DNA of 64,000 bases from Arcobacter caeni (GTDB lineage: Bacteria > Campylobacterota > Campylobacteria > Campylobacterales > Arcobacteraceae): assembly GCF_003063245.1 (NCBI RefSeq), contig NZ_MUXE01000003.1, forward strand, positions 1 through 64,000. The letters run 5' to 3'. Position 1 is the first letter of the stretch. Every line of letters begins with the position of its first letter. The notes beneath the pieces were generated by a model. The model saw only the letters and a list, made by a program, of their open reading frames with translations, was not told where the DNA came from and did no database searches. Below are positions 45,102-54,008 of the stretch, in pieces. The position numbers and the translations under genes are program-made.

Positions 45102-46304
45102 ATGGATTATTTCAAGCAATTTAAACAAAACTATTTAGTTAGTTTTTGGCGTCCAACACCAGCTGTTATAGCTCTTGGTGTATTAGCTGCATACTATTTT
45201 GGAATCACAGGAACTTATTGGGCAGTTACGGGTGAATTCACACGATGGGGTGGACATATTTTACAATTTGCTGGTGTTGATATTAGCAATTGGGGATATT
45301 ATAAAATCATGAAAATGGATGGAAATAGTCTAACACGAATTGATGGTGTTATGATTATTGGTATGTTTGCAGGTTGTATTGCTGCTGCTTTTTGGGGAAA
45401 TAATGTAAAACTTAGAATGCCCGCTAGTAAAATAAGAATCGCTCAAGCATTAATTGGTGGAATCATTGCAGGATTTGGAGCGCGTCTTGGAATGGGTTGT
45501 AATTTAGCTAGTTTATTTACAGGAATTCCTCAGTTTTCACTTCATGCTTGGTTTTTTACTCTTGCTATGATTATTGGTGTTTATTTAGGAACAAAAGTAA
45601 CTATGCTTTCTATTTTCCAATCAAAAATAAAACTACAAAAAGTATCTTGTAGTAAAGAATTAAATAAAAATACTCAACATGTTAAATCACTATTTACAAT
45701 TGGTTCTTTTGTATTTGTAGCTATGATTATTTGGGCTTTATATTTAATATTTATTGCAAATAGTGCAAAACTTGGAATTGCAATGCTTTTTGGAGCAGCT
45801 TTTGGTTTATTAATCGCAAAAGCTCAGATTTGTTTTACATCAGCATTTAGAGATATTTTTACAACAGGACGAAGTGAACTTGCAATCGCAATTGTAATTG
45901 GAATGGCTGTTTCAACTATTGGAGTATTTTCTTATATAATGATGGGAGCTCCTCCTAAAATCATGTGGGCTGGACCAAATGCAATTATTGGTGGATTATT
46001 ATTTGGATTTGGTATTGTTCTTGCAGGTGGTTGTGAATGTGGTTGGATGTATAGAGCCGTTGAAGGTCAAGTTCACTTTTGGATAGTTGGTATTGGAAAT
46101 GTAATAGGTGCCACTTTATTAGCATTTGCATGGGATGGTTTTTCTGTTTCTCTTGCAACTTCATGGCCAAAAATAAATATGCTTGAATCATTGGGTAATT
46201 ATGGTGGATTATTTATGAACTATATTTTCTTATTTTTACTATTTTTATTAATTTTAAAACTAGAGAAAAATTATAGATTAAAACTACAAAATAAAGGAAA
46301 TTGA
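45102..46304 (+). CDS. yedE: YeeE/YedE-family sulfur-compound transporter
   Basis: A 400-residue membrane protein with about ten helices in two repeated halves, each containing a conserved Cys in a gly-rich helix break: GARLGMGCNLASLF near residue 130 and GIVLAGGCECGWMYRA near 308. YeeE/YedE proteins import thiosulfate or related sulfur or selenium compounds through such cysteines. The partner YedF/TusA-like protein follows one base after its stop. GTTAGGAGAAC precedes the ATG. The 182-base gap upstream holds a TATACT -10-like box at 45033-45038 and otherwise nothing I can name. Confidence 0.88.
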   Translation: MDYFKQFKQNYLVSFWRPTPAVIALGVLAAYYFGITGTYWAVTGEFTRWGGHILQFAGVDISNWGYYKIMKMDGNSLTRIDGVMIIGMFAGCIAAAFWGNNVKLRMPASKIRIAQALIGGIIAGFGARLGMGCNLASLFTGIPQFSLHAWFFTLAMIIGVYLGTKVTMLSIFQSKIKLQKVSCSKELNKNTQHVKSLFTIGSFVFVAMIIWALYLIFIANSAKLGIAMLFGAAFGLLIAKAQICFTSAFRDIFTTGRSELAIAIVIGMAVSTIGVFSYIMMGAPPKIMWAGPNAIIGGLLFGFGIVLAGGCECGWMYRAVEGQVHFWIVGIGNVIGATLLAFAWDGFSVSLATSWPKINMLESLGNYGGLFMNYIFLFLLFLLILKLEKNYRLKLQNKGN

Positions 46305-46305
46305 T

Positions 46306-46545
46306 ATGGAAAAAGAAAATATAATTCCAGATTATAGACTTGATATGCAAGGTGAACCTTGTCCATATCCTGCTGTTAAAACCCTTGAAGCCATGGAAAG
46401 TTTAGAAAAAGGTGAGATTTTAGAAATCATTAGTGATTGTCCACAAAGTATAAATAATATTCCAATTGATGCAAAAAATCATGGTTATAAAGTTCTAAGT
46501 ATTGATAGTAGCGGTCCTACTATTCAATATTTAATTCAAAAATAA
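46306..46545 (+). CDS. yedF: TusA-like sulfurtransferase, YedF type
   Basis: A 79-residue TusA-family protein. The active-site motif is GEPCPYPAVK, with the sulfur-carrying Cys at about residue 19; the second Cys in ISDCPQS is also typical of YedF. It probably accepts sulfur or selenium brought in by the YedE transporter encoded just upstream, since the genes are one base apart and pairing is conserved in other bacteria. It shares a terminator hairpin with the convergent HD-GYP gene. Confidence 0.9.
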   Translation: MEKENIIPDYRLDMQGEPCPYPAVKTLEAMESLEKGEILEIISDCPQSINNIPIDAKNHGYKVLSIDSSGPTIQYLIQK

Positions 46546-46570
46546 AAAGAGAATTTAATTTCTCTTTTTT
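46544..46570 (+). terminator. Bidirectional terminator between yedF and the HD-GYP gene
   Basis: AAAAAGAGAA (46544-46553) pairs with TTCTCTTTTT (46560-46569) around a 6-base loop, beginning at the yedF stop. The T-run at 46565-46570 serves the plus strand, and the A-run serves the minus strand, where the HD-GYP gene ends at 46580. Confidence 0.8.
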
Positions 46571-46579
46571 ACAAATATT

Positions 46580-48157
46580 CTAAAACTTATCTTTAAAAGT
46601 CTCTCTGATTTTTAAAAACTCATCTAAATGTTCAAAAAAAATGTCTACAAGTTTTGGGTCAAAATGTTTTGCTTTTTCTTCTTTAAAAAGATTAAATATT
46701 TTTTCATCATTCCAAGCTTGTTTATAAACTCTATCACTTCCTAAAGCATCAAAAACATCGGCAAGTGCAGTAATTCTTCCATAAATATGGATATTTTCAC
46801 CACTTAAACCATTTGGATAACCACTTCCATCCCATTTTTCATGATGTTCATTTGCCACAATTGCAGCCATTTTTAATAAAGGTCTATTTGAATGTTTAAG
46901 CATCTCATAACCTAAAAAGGCATGAGTATTCATTATTTCTCTCTCAGCTTTATCAAAACGACCAGGTTTATTTAAAATAGCATCAGGAATTGCAACTTTT
47001 CCAATATCGTGCATTGGACTTGCTTGTTTTAGCATTTCAGCTTCTTTTTCATCTAAACCATAATAAAGTGCCAAAAGTTTTGAATATTCAGCAACTCTTT
47101 TTACATGATTTCCTGTCTCTTTGCTTCTACTTTCACCAATGGCACCCATTGTAAATACAACTTCTTTTTGTGTATTTTCTATTTCATGATTTAAATTTGT
47201 AATTTCTGTTAAACCATCTTCAATTTTTGTTTCAATTTCATCTATTGATAAACCAACATTTTTATAAATTTTATAGGCTAAAAAACTTAAAAAACTAATC
47301 ACAATAAGCAAAAGTAATAAAATACTAAAGTATGTAATATTTATAAAATCACTTGAAAGTTTTTCTATTTTTTCTTCAATTTCAATGCTATATTTTTTAT
47401 TTATATTGATGATATTTAAACTTATATCTTTTATTTCTATTTCTTTGTCTTCAATTCTTTTTATATTAACAACATAATCGCCAACTTTATTTACTATTTC
47501 TAAATAATTTTTTGTGTCAATATTGTCATAACTATTTTTTAATAATTGGATTTTATTTAGCCATTTATGAAAAGTTTCAGTATCTCTTTTTTGATAAAGA
47601 ACCTCTTTACTATAATATTTTACATCACCAAATAACTGTGAAAGTTCAAAATTTCTTAGTTTCGATATATCATTATCAAGTTTTTTTCTTAACTCATTTT
47701 CCAATGGATAATCACTATTAAATTGTCTAATTAAATCTATTTTATTCTCTTGTAATAAATAAATTGAATCAAAAGCTTTTTCTATTTCTTGTTCACTTTC
47801 AAATAAAAGATTGAGTTTTTTAGCAATAATTTTATCATTATGAATATCATTTATTAAAAAATCTATTAAATCATTTTTATCTAATTCTTTAAAATTATCT
47901 TTTATTTTTTCAAACTCTTCTTCATATTTTGCAAAATCTTCTTTTGCTTTATCTAACTTTTCAATAGAATCCAAATTTATGGTATCTTTTAATAATTCAT
48001 TCATCTCTTCTTGCATAAAAACTAAACTATTAATAGCTTGTTTAGTTAAATTATTTTCTTTAATTTGATAAATAACTATTGTATTTATAATCCCAATTAC
48101 TGTAATTATGATTAGAATTGAAATAAAACTAATTTTAATAATCTTCTTTATGTCCAT
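46580..48157 (-). CDS. Membrane-bound HD-GYP domain phosphodiesterase
   Basis: A 525-residue signalling protein. TM1 (about residues 8-30) and TM2 (about 275-295) flank a 240-residue helical periplasmic sensor. The cytoplasmic HD-GYP domain (about 335-515) is intact: NHVKRVAEYSKLLALYYG, then MHDIGKVAIPDAILNKPG (HD and following Lys), and ANEHHEKWDGSGYPNGLSG with the GYP motif written as G-S-G-Y-P. Such domains hydrolyse cyclic di-GMP. No GGDEF domain is attached. The gene is divergent from thyX and appears to be monocistronic. Confidence 0.93.
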   Translation of the reverse strand: MDIKKIIKISFISILIIITVIGIINTIVIYQIKENNLTKQAINSLVFMQEEMNELLKDTINLDSIEKLDKAKEDFAKYEEEFEKIKDNFKELDKNDLIDFLINDIHNDKIIAKKLNLLFESEQEIEKAFDSIYLLQENKIDLIRQFNSDYPLENELRKKLDNDISKLRNFELSQLFGDVKYYSKEVLYQKRDTETFHKWLNKIQLLKNSYDNIDTKNYLEIVNKVGDYVVNIKRIEDKEIEIKDISLNIININKKYSIEIEEKIEKLSSDFINITYFSILLLLLIVISFLSFLAYKIYKNVGLSIDEIETKIEDGLTEITNLNHEIENTQKEVVFTMGAIGESRSKETGNHVKRVAEYSKLLALYYGLDEKEAEMLKQASPMHDIGKVAIPDAILNKPGRFDKAEREIMNTHAFLGYEMLKHSNRPLLKMAAIVANEHHEKWDGSGYPNGLSGENIHIYGRITALADVFDALGSDRVYKQAWNDEKIFNLFKEEKAKHFDPKLVDIFFEHLDEFLKIRETFKDKF

Positions 48158-48235
48158 ATTTATCCTTGGAATTAATTATCTATGTATGTACTTTTTTGTA
48201 TAATCTAAATTAATTATACAATAAGGTGCTAAAAA

Positions 48236-49075
48236 ATGATAAAAATGATTAACAAAAAAGAGAATATATTTGATGATAATATCGCCTTTGTAGAGAATTG
48301 GGACTTTTCAAAAGCAAATTTAAATGAAGAAAATAGAATCTTAGCTATTACTCAAGTTGCCTCTATTTGTTATCAATCACCAAAAGCATTAGGAAGTGAA
48401 AGTTTATACAATAGACTTATGGCAGAATCACAAGGACTGCCATCTTCATCTTTTGAATTTGTACCTGTTTTACTTGATTTTACAAATGAAAAACATAAAG
48501 AAATTCTAGCACCTGAATTTTCAAATACAAAAAAATTTGGAGAACTTATCTGTGATGGGAAATTTCTTCTTACAAATTATAGGGCTTTAGTTTATGATTT
48601 TGAAAATAATCCAAAAGCATATAGTTTTGACATAAGAACCACTTATAACACACTTGAAGAGTGTAAAATTATTCAAGCGCATTTCAAAGTATTCTTATTT
48701 AAAGTTGATTTCCCAACAAGATCTCAAATGGTAAGACATAGAGTAAACTGGCAAGAACTTTCAAGAAGATATGTAAGCGGAAAAAGAGTTCCTTTTGATT
48801 TTTATGTAAGTGAAAAAATGAAAGATGTTACAAGTGAAGCTGGAGATACTCAAAAAATATTAGATATTTGTTTAGAGCATTATTACAAAGCTTTAGAAGA
48901 TGGTGTAAAACCGCAAGAAGCTAGAAGAATAATTCCACAAGCTGGATATTCTCAGATTTGGGGAGGTTTTCAACCAACTCAATTAGAAAACTATTTTAAA
49001 CTAAGACTAGATTCTCATGCACAATGGGAAATAAGAAAAACAGCTGAGGCTATGAAAGAATTATTAGGAGATTAA
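48236..49075 (+). CDS. thyX: Flavin-dependent thymidylate synthase ThyX, variant signature
   Basis: ThyX makes dTMP from dUMP using FAD and methylenetetrahydrofolate. The 279-residue protein contains the family's dUMP/FAD motif as RHRVNWQELSRRYVSG, with RHR at 167-169 and the key Ser at 176, so only six residues separate them instead of the usual seven (RHRX7S). The C-terminal EARRIIPQAGYSQIWGG, then QLENYFKLRLDSHAQWEIR, is also ThyX-like. TATAAT at 48199-48204 and AAGG at 48223-48226 precede the ATG at 48236; the in-frame ATG at 48245 is an alternative. The glutaminase gene follows with no gap. Confidence 0.88.
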   Translation: MIKMINKKENIFDDNIAFVENWDFSKANLNEENRILAITQVASICYQSPKALGSESLYNRLMAESQGLPSSSFEFVPVLLDFTNEKHKEILAPEFSNTKKFGELICDGKFLLTNYRALVYDFENNPKAYSFDIRTTYNTLEECKIIQAHFKVFLFKVDFPTRSQMVRHRVNWQELSRRYVSGKRVPFDFYVSEKMKDVTSEAGDTQKILDICLEHYYKALEDGVKPQEARRIIPQAGYSQIWGGFQPTQLENYFKLRLDSHAQWEIRKTAEAMKELLGD

Positions 49076-49993
49076 TTGGATTATCAAGCAATTTTAGAAG
49101 AGATTAAAAATGAAATTCAACCTTTTCTAAATGAAGGAAAATTAGCAAACTATATTCCTGCTTTAGCAAATGTAGATGATAAAGAATTTGCGATGTCAAT
49201 TCAACTTTTTGATGGAACTTCTTATCATATTGGTAACCATAATTTAAAATTTTCTATTCAAAGTATCTCAAAAGTTTTCACTTTTACTTTGGCTTTAAAT
49301 CACTACGGAAAAGATTTATATAAAAGAGTTGGTCATGAACCATCTGGAAATCCATTTAACTCTTTAGTACAACTAGAATATGAAAATGGAATACCTAGAA
49401 ATCCTTTTATAAACGCAGGTGCAATCGTAACAGCCGATAGTTTAGTATCAATATATAAAAAAAATACTTTTAATACTATATTGAATTTTATAAAAAAAAC
49501 CTCAAATGACAAAACACTTACTTTTGATGAAGAAATCTTCAACTCTGAATTAGCTCATGGTTTCAGAAACTTTGCTTTAATAAATATGATAAAAAGTTTT
49601 AATAATATAAATAATAACATTGATGATGTAATTGATACATATTTTAAACAGTGTTCAATTATGATGAATACTTCACAACTCTCAAAATCAATGCTTTTTT
49701 TAGCAAATCATGGAATAAATCCTTTAACAAATGAAGAAATTTTAACTGTTTCAAAAGCAAAAAGAATAAATTCCCTAATGTTAACTTGTGGGCATTATGA
49801 TGCATCAGGTGATTTTGCATATAAAGTTGGACTTCCTGGAAAAAGTGGAGTTGGAGGTGGAATCGTAGCAGTCGTTCCTCAAAAGATGGCAATTTGTGTT
49901 TATTCTCCAAAACTAAATCTACAAGGAAATTCACTTGTAGGCACAAAAGCTTTAGAATTATTTACTACAAAAACTGGTTTGTCAATTTTTTAA
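49076..49993 (+). CDS. glsA: Glutaminase (serine-dependent, beta-lactamase fold)
   Basis: The enzyme hydrolyses glutamine to glutamate and ammonia. The catalytic S-x-x-K is S63-I-S-K66 in FSIQSISKVFTFTLA. Other conserved segments are GHEPSGNPFNSLVQLE, NPFINAGAIV and GKSGVGGGIVAVVP. At 305 residues it is the short bacterial form. The start is TTG at 49076, directly after the thyX stop, with GGAG about 6 bases upstream, so it is translationally coupled to thyX. The pairing with thyX has no obvious metabolic logic. Confidence 0.93.
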   Translation: MDYQAILEEIKNEIQPFLNEGKLANYIPALANVDDKEFAMSIQLFDGTSYHIGNHNLKFSIQSISKVFTFTLALNHYGKDLYKRVGHEPSGNPFNSLVQLEYENGIPRNPFINAGAIVTADSLVSIYKKNTFNTILNFIKKTSNDKTLTFDEEIFNSELAHGFRNFALINMIKSFNNINNNIDDVIDTYFKQCSIMMNTSQLSKSMLFLANHGINPLTNEEILTVSKAKRINSLMLTCGHYDASGDFAYKVGLPGKSGVGGGIVAVVPQKMAICVYSPKLNLQGNSLVGTKALELFTTKTGLSIF

Positions 49994-50004
49994 CTATAAT
50001 TTTG

Positions 50005-50038
50005 TATAATCCCAATCTTTTAAAACAATAATTAAGGA
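50005..50038 (+). promoter_or_regulatory. Promoter -10 and ribosome-binding site of the UPF0126 gene
   Basis: TATAAT occurs at 50005-50010 (and a second copy at 49995-50000, ten bases apart). AAGGA near 50034-50038 precedes the ATG at 50045. No -35 is seen. Confidence 0.5.
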
Positions 50039-50044
50039 TAAAAT

Positions 50045-50659
50045 ATGAGCGCGTTAGAAATTGCAGATATTATAGGAATTATTTGTTTTGCACTAAGTGG
50101 ATTTTTAATCTCTGTTCACTATAAACTCGATATTTTAGGCGTATTTATCTCTTCTTTTTTAACAGCACTTGGTGGTGGAATGATTAGAGATGTTTTAGCA
50201 AATAGAATTCCTTATGTTTTTACCACTGATTTGCCTGTTATTTTGGTTGTCGCAACTGTTTTAATTGCTTTATTATTTAAACTTCATAAAATTGATGATT
50301 TAGAGGGGAAAACTGCTTTTATAATCTCAGATGCCGTTGGTTTAGTTTCTTTTTCAATTACAGGTTCAATCGTTGCTATTCAAAATGATTTTAACTTTTT
50401 GGGTATTCTAATCTTAGCTTTCTTAACAGCAGTTGGTGGTGGAACAATTAGAGATATTTTAATAAACCGTGTTCCCTCTATTTTAGTATCAGAATTTTAT
50501 GCAACTGTGGCATTAATAGTAGCTTCAATTATATTTATATTAGAGCTTTTACACCTAAGAAGTTTACCTACACTTACAATAGTTTTTATTTTTGGAGTAG
50601 GATTAAGAATTCTTGCATATTATAAAAAATGGCAACTACCAACTTTGTCAAAAGAGTAA
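50045..50659 (+). CDS. TRIC-type cation channel family protein (UPF0126)
   Basis: A 204-residue membrane protein with about seven helices in two internal repeats. Each repeat carries the family's glycine-kink motif, TALGGGMIRDVL (about residues 39-50) and TAVGGGTIRDIL (about 126-137). This is the signature of UPF0126/YadS proteins, bacterial relatives of the TRIC potassium channel. The transported substrate in bacteria is debated (small cations, glycine). It appears to be monocistronic. Confidence 0.9.
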   Translation: MSALEIADIIGIICFALSGFLISVHYKLDILGVFISSFLTALGGGMIRDVLANRIPYVFTTDLPVILVVATVLIALLFKLHKIDDLEGKTAFIISDAVGLVSFSITGSIVAIQNDFNFLGILILAFLTAVGGGTIRDILINRVPSILVSEFYATVALIVASIIFILELLHLRSLPTLTIVFIFGVGLRILAYYKKWQLPTLSKE

Positions 50660-50730
50660 TTATTTCCTTTTAACTTTTCATTTACTTTTTGTTGGTATGA
50701 TTGCATAATTTTGAAAATTTAGGAGAAAAA

Positions 50731-51186
50731 ATGATAAAAAAATTACTATTTACAATTTTATTAGGTTTAGGTGCATTTGCAAATACACTTACAGTAGGAA
50801 GCAATATTCCAACACTTACAATAAAAGATCAGTTTGAAAAAGATAATATTGTTAATGAAAATATTAAAACAATAATCTTTGCAGCAACAAAAACTGAAAA
50901 TACAACTATTAAAGAGTTTTTACAATCAAAAGATAAAGAACTTTTAACAACTAATAAAGCAGTTTATATTGCTGATATTACAGGAATGCCTAGCTTAATT
51001 ACTAAGTTTGTTGCAATGCCTAAAATGAAAAGTTATCCATTTTCTATTCTTTTAATAGATGAAGCTAATAAAACATTATTTCCAATTAAAGAAGATATGA
51101 TTTCTATTATTTCTTTAGAAAATGGAAAAGTTACTGATATAAAATATATTAAAACAGCTGCTGAATTAGCTGAAATTTTAAAATAA
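50731..51186 (+). CDS. Exported thioredoxin-fold-like protein of unknown function
   Basis: The gene starts at ATG 50731 (AGGAG 6 bases upstream), giving 151 residues with a signal peptide MIKKLLFTILLGLGAFANT. The mature protein (SNIPTLTIKDQFEKDNIVNE, KTIIFAATKTENTTIKEFL, ADITGMPSLITKFVAMPKMK, YPFSILLIDE) looks like a redoxin or thioredoxin-type beta-alpha layout. It has no cysteine at all, so it cannot be a disulfide oxidoreductase. The family is unknown to me; a binding or structural periplasmic role is the most that can be proposed. Confidence 0.7.
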   Translation: MIKKLLFTILLGLGAFANTLTVGSNIPTLTIKDQFEKDNIVNENIKTIIFAATKTENTTIKEFLQSKDKELLTTNKAVYIADITGMPSLITKFVAMPKMKSYPFSILLIDEANKTLFPIKEDMISIISLENGKVTDIKYIKTAAELAEILK

Positions 51187-51193
51187 AACTTTG

Positions 51194-51219
51194 GCTACTA
51201 GTTCAAACTAGTAGCTTTT
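51194..51219 (+). terminator. Terminator after the exported thioredoxin-fold-like gene
   Basis: A perfect 9-bp stem, GCTACTAGT (51194-51202) and ACTAGTAGC (51107+0 offset: 51207-51215 in the listing by count from the stop), with a 4-base loop, is followed by TTTT at 51216-51219. It overlaps the last codons of the convergent purN gene and starts 7 bases after the upstream stop. Confidence 0.8.
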
Positions 51220-51784
51220 GAAATGCTTCTATAATCGCAATACTTTCTAACTCTTTTATTTTATTTTCTAAACTATCAACTGTTTCATTTTGAACAATTT
51301 CAAGCTCTTTTGTAAGAATTATTTCACCCTCATCATAAACTTCATCTATATAATGAATTGTAACTCCAGATTTTTTTTCGCCATTTTTTATAATAGCTTC
51401 ATGAACAAATCTTCCATACATTCCAACTCCTCCATAAATTGATGGCAAAAGAGCTGGATGAGTATTTATTATTTTATTAGGAAATGCAGTTAAAAGTTTT
51501 GATTCGATTTTTTTCATATAACCTGATAAAAATATATAGTCACAGCCAAATTCACTTAATAATCTTGCTATTTTATCATCAATATCTTGTCCAGGGTATC
51601 TTTTATCATTTATTATAAAATAAGGAATATTGTAAAATTCTGCTTTTTCTAAAACCTTAGCATTTGTGTTATTTGTAATTACCACAACTACTTTTGCGTT
51701 TAATTTTTTTTCAATTATAGCTTTTTGAATTGTTTCAAATCCACTTCCATTATATGAAGCTAATATTCCGATTTTTTTTATCAT
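51203..51784 (-). CDS. purN: Phosphoribosylglycinamide formyltransferase
   Basis: PurN transfers a formyl group from 10-formyltetrahydrofolate to glycinamide ribonucleotide in purine synthesis. The catalytic residues are N107 and H109 in INTHPALLPS and D151 in YDEGEII. The substrate loop ASYNGSGFETI is at the N-terminus (the usual G-S-G-S-N region is rearranged to Y-N-G-S-G). At 193 residues it is a normal PurN. AGGACA lies upstream of the ATG at 51784. The gene is 48 bases downstream of ruvC-side sequence on the same strand and may share its transcript. Confidence 0.9.
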   Translation of the reverse strand: MIKKIGILASYNGSGFETIQKAIIEKKLNAKVVVVITNNTNAKVLEKAEFYNIPYFIINDKRYPGQDIDDKIARLLSEFGCDYIFLSGYMKKIESKLLTAFPNKIINTHPALLPSIYGGVGMYGRFVHEAIIKNGEKKSGVTIHYIDEVYDEGEIILTKELEIVQNETVDSLENKIKELESIAIIEAFQKLLV

Positions 51785-51832
51785 TATTTGTCCTAATTTT
51801 GGGGCTTGAATTATATCTATTTTAAAATAAGT

Positions 51833-52297
51833 TTACAATCTTTGAGCGTGTGTTAAAGCAATTGCTATAGCATCTGTAATATCAAGAGGTTTAATCTCTT
51901 TTTTGACTCCTAAAAGCCTTTTAACCATGAAAGCCACCTGTTCTTTTGTAGCTTTTCCATTTCCTGTTACTGCTTTTTTTACTTGAAGAGGAGTGTATTC
52001 TGCAAAATTACCAAATTTTTGTAAAATCTTTAAAGAAATTGCTCCTCTAAATTGTGCGAGTTTTATAACTGTTTTTGGATTAAAAGCAAAAAACATATCT
52101 TCAATAGAAACTTCATCTATTTCATGTTTTCCAAAAATCAGATCAAAACCCTCTGTCATCTCCACAATTTGCTCTTGTAAAATTTTCGTTTTTATTTTTA
52201 TTAACCCAGCTTCTATCAGTTTTATACTATTTCCATTCTTTTCAACAATGGCATATCCACAGTTTCGTGTACCTGGGTCAATTCCTAATATTTTCAA
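51833..52297 (-). CDS. ruvC: Holliday junction endonuclease RuvC
   Basis: RuvC resolves recombination junctions together with RuvAB. The four acidic catalytic residues are D7 ([10 protein letters not shown]), E66 (VSIEDMFF), D139 and D142 ([11 protein letters not shown]), in the same arrangement as the E. coli enzyme. At 154 residues it is a compact but complete RuvC. It diverges from dnaA across the oriC1 region, an arrangement common in Campylobacterota. Confidence 0.95.
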   Translation of the reverse strand: MKILGIDPGTRNCGYAIVEKNGNSIKLIEAGLIKIKTKILQEQIVEMTEGFDLIFGKHEIDEVSIEDMFFAFNPKTVIKLAQFRGAISLKILQKFGNFAEYTPLQVKKAVTGNGKATKEQVAFMVKRLLGVKKEIKPLDITDAIAIALTHAQRL

Positions 52298-52523
52298 CTA
52301 TTCACTCTTTCTATTTAATTTCTATTCACATTCATCTATAGCCGGTATAATGGTATCTTTTTAATAAAAATGAACTTAAAGGAAAAATTTTATTCACCAC
52401 TTATTCACTATGTGTATAACTTGATTTTTTTAATAAATTTAAACCCCTTCTTTTTAAATGAAGCTGTTTTATAAAAAATTTTGATATAATATTTACTAAT
52501 TACGATTAAAGAGTTTACAATAT
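52298..52523. other. Upstream part of the replication origin (oriC1) with clustered DnaA boxes
   Basis: The gap between ruvC and dnaA carries four TTCAC cores on the plus strand, at 52302-52306, 52325-52329, 52393-52397 and 52404-52408. It also has TGTGTATAA at 52411-52419, which reads as TTATACACA on the minus strand. TTCAC is the DnaA-box core known for this phylum. AT-rich stretches follow (52420-52480). The dnaA -10 box TATAAT is at 52485-52490. Boxes in this region could both start replication and autoregulate dnaA. Confidence 0.85.
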
Positions 52524-53840
52524 ATGACAACCAAAGATTTCCAAACAATAATTCAAAAAGAAGCTTCAAAAACAGATTTTGAAAGATACTTAAAACAATT
52601 AGTTTATAAAAAAATATCTTCTGACGAAAAAATCGCTATTTTTGAAGTAAATAATAAGTATATAGCCTCTTGGATAAAGAGTAAATTTACTGGACTAATA
52701 CAACATTGTTTTGAAATTTTTGATGGTTCAAAACCATCTATTGAAATAAAACTTACAGGTGAAAAAAAATCAAAAAAAGAGATTCTAAAAGAACAAGTTC
52801 AAAATGAAACTGCTGAAAGTACGATATTAAACCCATCTTATACTTTTGATTCTTTTGTTGTAGGACCTTCTAATCAAATGGCTTATAATGCTTCACTTGC
52901 AGTTTCAAATAAACCCGGAATTCAATACAACCCACTTTTTATTTATGGTGGAACAGGACTTGGTAAAACTCACCTTTTACAAGCAGTTGGTAATTATGCA
53001 ATTGAAAAAGGTAATACTGTTATTTATGTAACAATTGAGCAGTTTATGAATGACTTTACTTTCTCTTTAAAAAATAAAAGTATGGATCATTTTAGAAATA
53101 AATATAGAAAATGTGATGTTCTTTTAATTGATGATATCCAATTTTTAAGTGGAAAAGAACAAACTCAAGAGGAGTTTTTCCACACTTTTAATGAACTCCA
53201 CAATGCAAAAAAACAAATAGTAATGACATCAGATAGACTTCCATCACAAATTGCTGGTTTAGTCGATAGATTAAAATCAAGATTTGAGTGGGGTTTAACA
53301 GCAGATGTTCAACTTCCAGGACTTGAAACAAAAATTGCAATTATTGAGAAAAAATCAGATTTAAATGGAATACATTTAAGTAGAGAAATTATTAATTTTA
53401 TAGCAACAACACTTGATAACTCTATTAGAGAAATTGAGGGTGTATTAATTAGAATAAATGCAAGTGCTTCTTTATTAAATCAAGAAATTACACTTCCAAT
53501 GGTTCAAAATTTATTAAAAGACCAAATTAAAGAAACAAAAGAGAATATAAAACTCCCTGATGTTATCAATATTGTGGCAAATCAGTTAAATATTAAACCA
53601 AGTGACATAAAATCTAAAAAAAGAACAGCAACAGTTGCAAATGCTAGAAGAATTGTAATTTATCTAACAAGAGAATTAACACATAACTCTATGCCAGATA
53701 TTGCAAAGTTCTTAGGAATGAAAGATCATAGTTCTATTTCACACAATATTAAAAAAGCAAATGAGTTAATTGAAAAAGATGAAAACTTTAAATTAATTAT
53801 TGAAAATTTAAAAAATAAAATCATCAATAAGGAGTGGTAA
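52524..53840 (+). CDS. dnaA: Chromosomal replication initiator DnaA
   Basis: DnaA binds origin boxes and melts the duplex. Residues 1-90 form the helicase-interaction domain, followed by a short linker and the AAA+ core. The core has Walker A GGTGLGKTH (142-150), Walker B LLIDDIQF (200-207) and the Arg-finger region DRLKSRFEWGL. Domain IV contains the box-binding signature DHSSISHNIKKA near the C-terminus. At 438 residues it is standard for the group. The ATG at 52524 has no strong ribosome-binding site; the leader from the TATAAT at 52485 would be about 27 bases. Confidence 0.97.
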   Translation: MTTKDFQTIIQKEASKTDFERYLKQLVYKKISSDEKIAIFEVNNKYIASWIKSKFTGLIQHCFEIFDGSKPSIEIKLTGEKKSKKEILKEQVQNETAESTILNPSYTFDSFVVGPSNQMAYNASLAVSNKPGIQYNPLFIYGGTGLGKTHLLQAVGNYAIEKGNTVIYVTIEQFMNDFTFSLKNKSMDHFRNKYRKCDVLLIDDIQFLSGKEQTQEEFFHTFNELHNAKKQIVMTSDRLPSQIAGLVDRLKSRFEWGLTADVQLPGLETKIAIIEKKSDLNGIHLSREIINFIATTLDNSIREIEGVLIRINASASLLNQEITLPMVQNLLKDQIKETKENIKLPDVINIVANQLNIKPSDIKSKKRTATVANARRIVIYLTRELTHNSMPDIAKFLGMKDHSSISHNIKKANELIEKDENFKLIIENLKNKIINKEW

Positions 53841-54008
53841 AATCTTTAAGACAAAATAAGTTTTAAAGACTTATGTGAAAAGATGTGAATACAAAGACAA
53901 TTTTAATCACTGGGGTAAAGTTCGACTCCAGAGTGTTTTAAAAGGTATTTTCATCTTTTCACATGAACTACTACTTCCACTAAATTAAATAAAAATATAG
54001 GAGACAAA
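53841..54008. other. Downstream part of the replication origin (oriC2) between dnaA and dnaN
   Basis: This 168-base gap contains TTCAC cores on the minus strand (GTGAA at 53875-53879 and 53885-53889, exactly one helical turn apart) and one on the plus strand at 53958-53962. In Helicobacter and relatives the unwinding element lies on this side of dnaA, so these boxes are probably where strands open. A bulged hairpin at 53908-53935 (CACTGG ... CCAGAGTG) with an internal GTTCGACTCC resembles a tRNA T-arm but is too short to be a tRNA. Confidence 0.8.

Noticed and set aside
53908-53935. A tRNA gene between dnaA and dnaN.
   Set aside because: Only a T-arm-like stretch is seen; acceptor, D and anticodon arms are absent.
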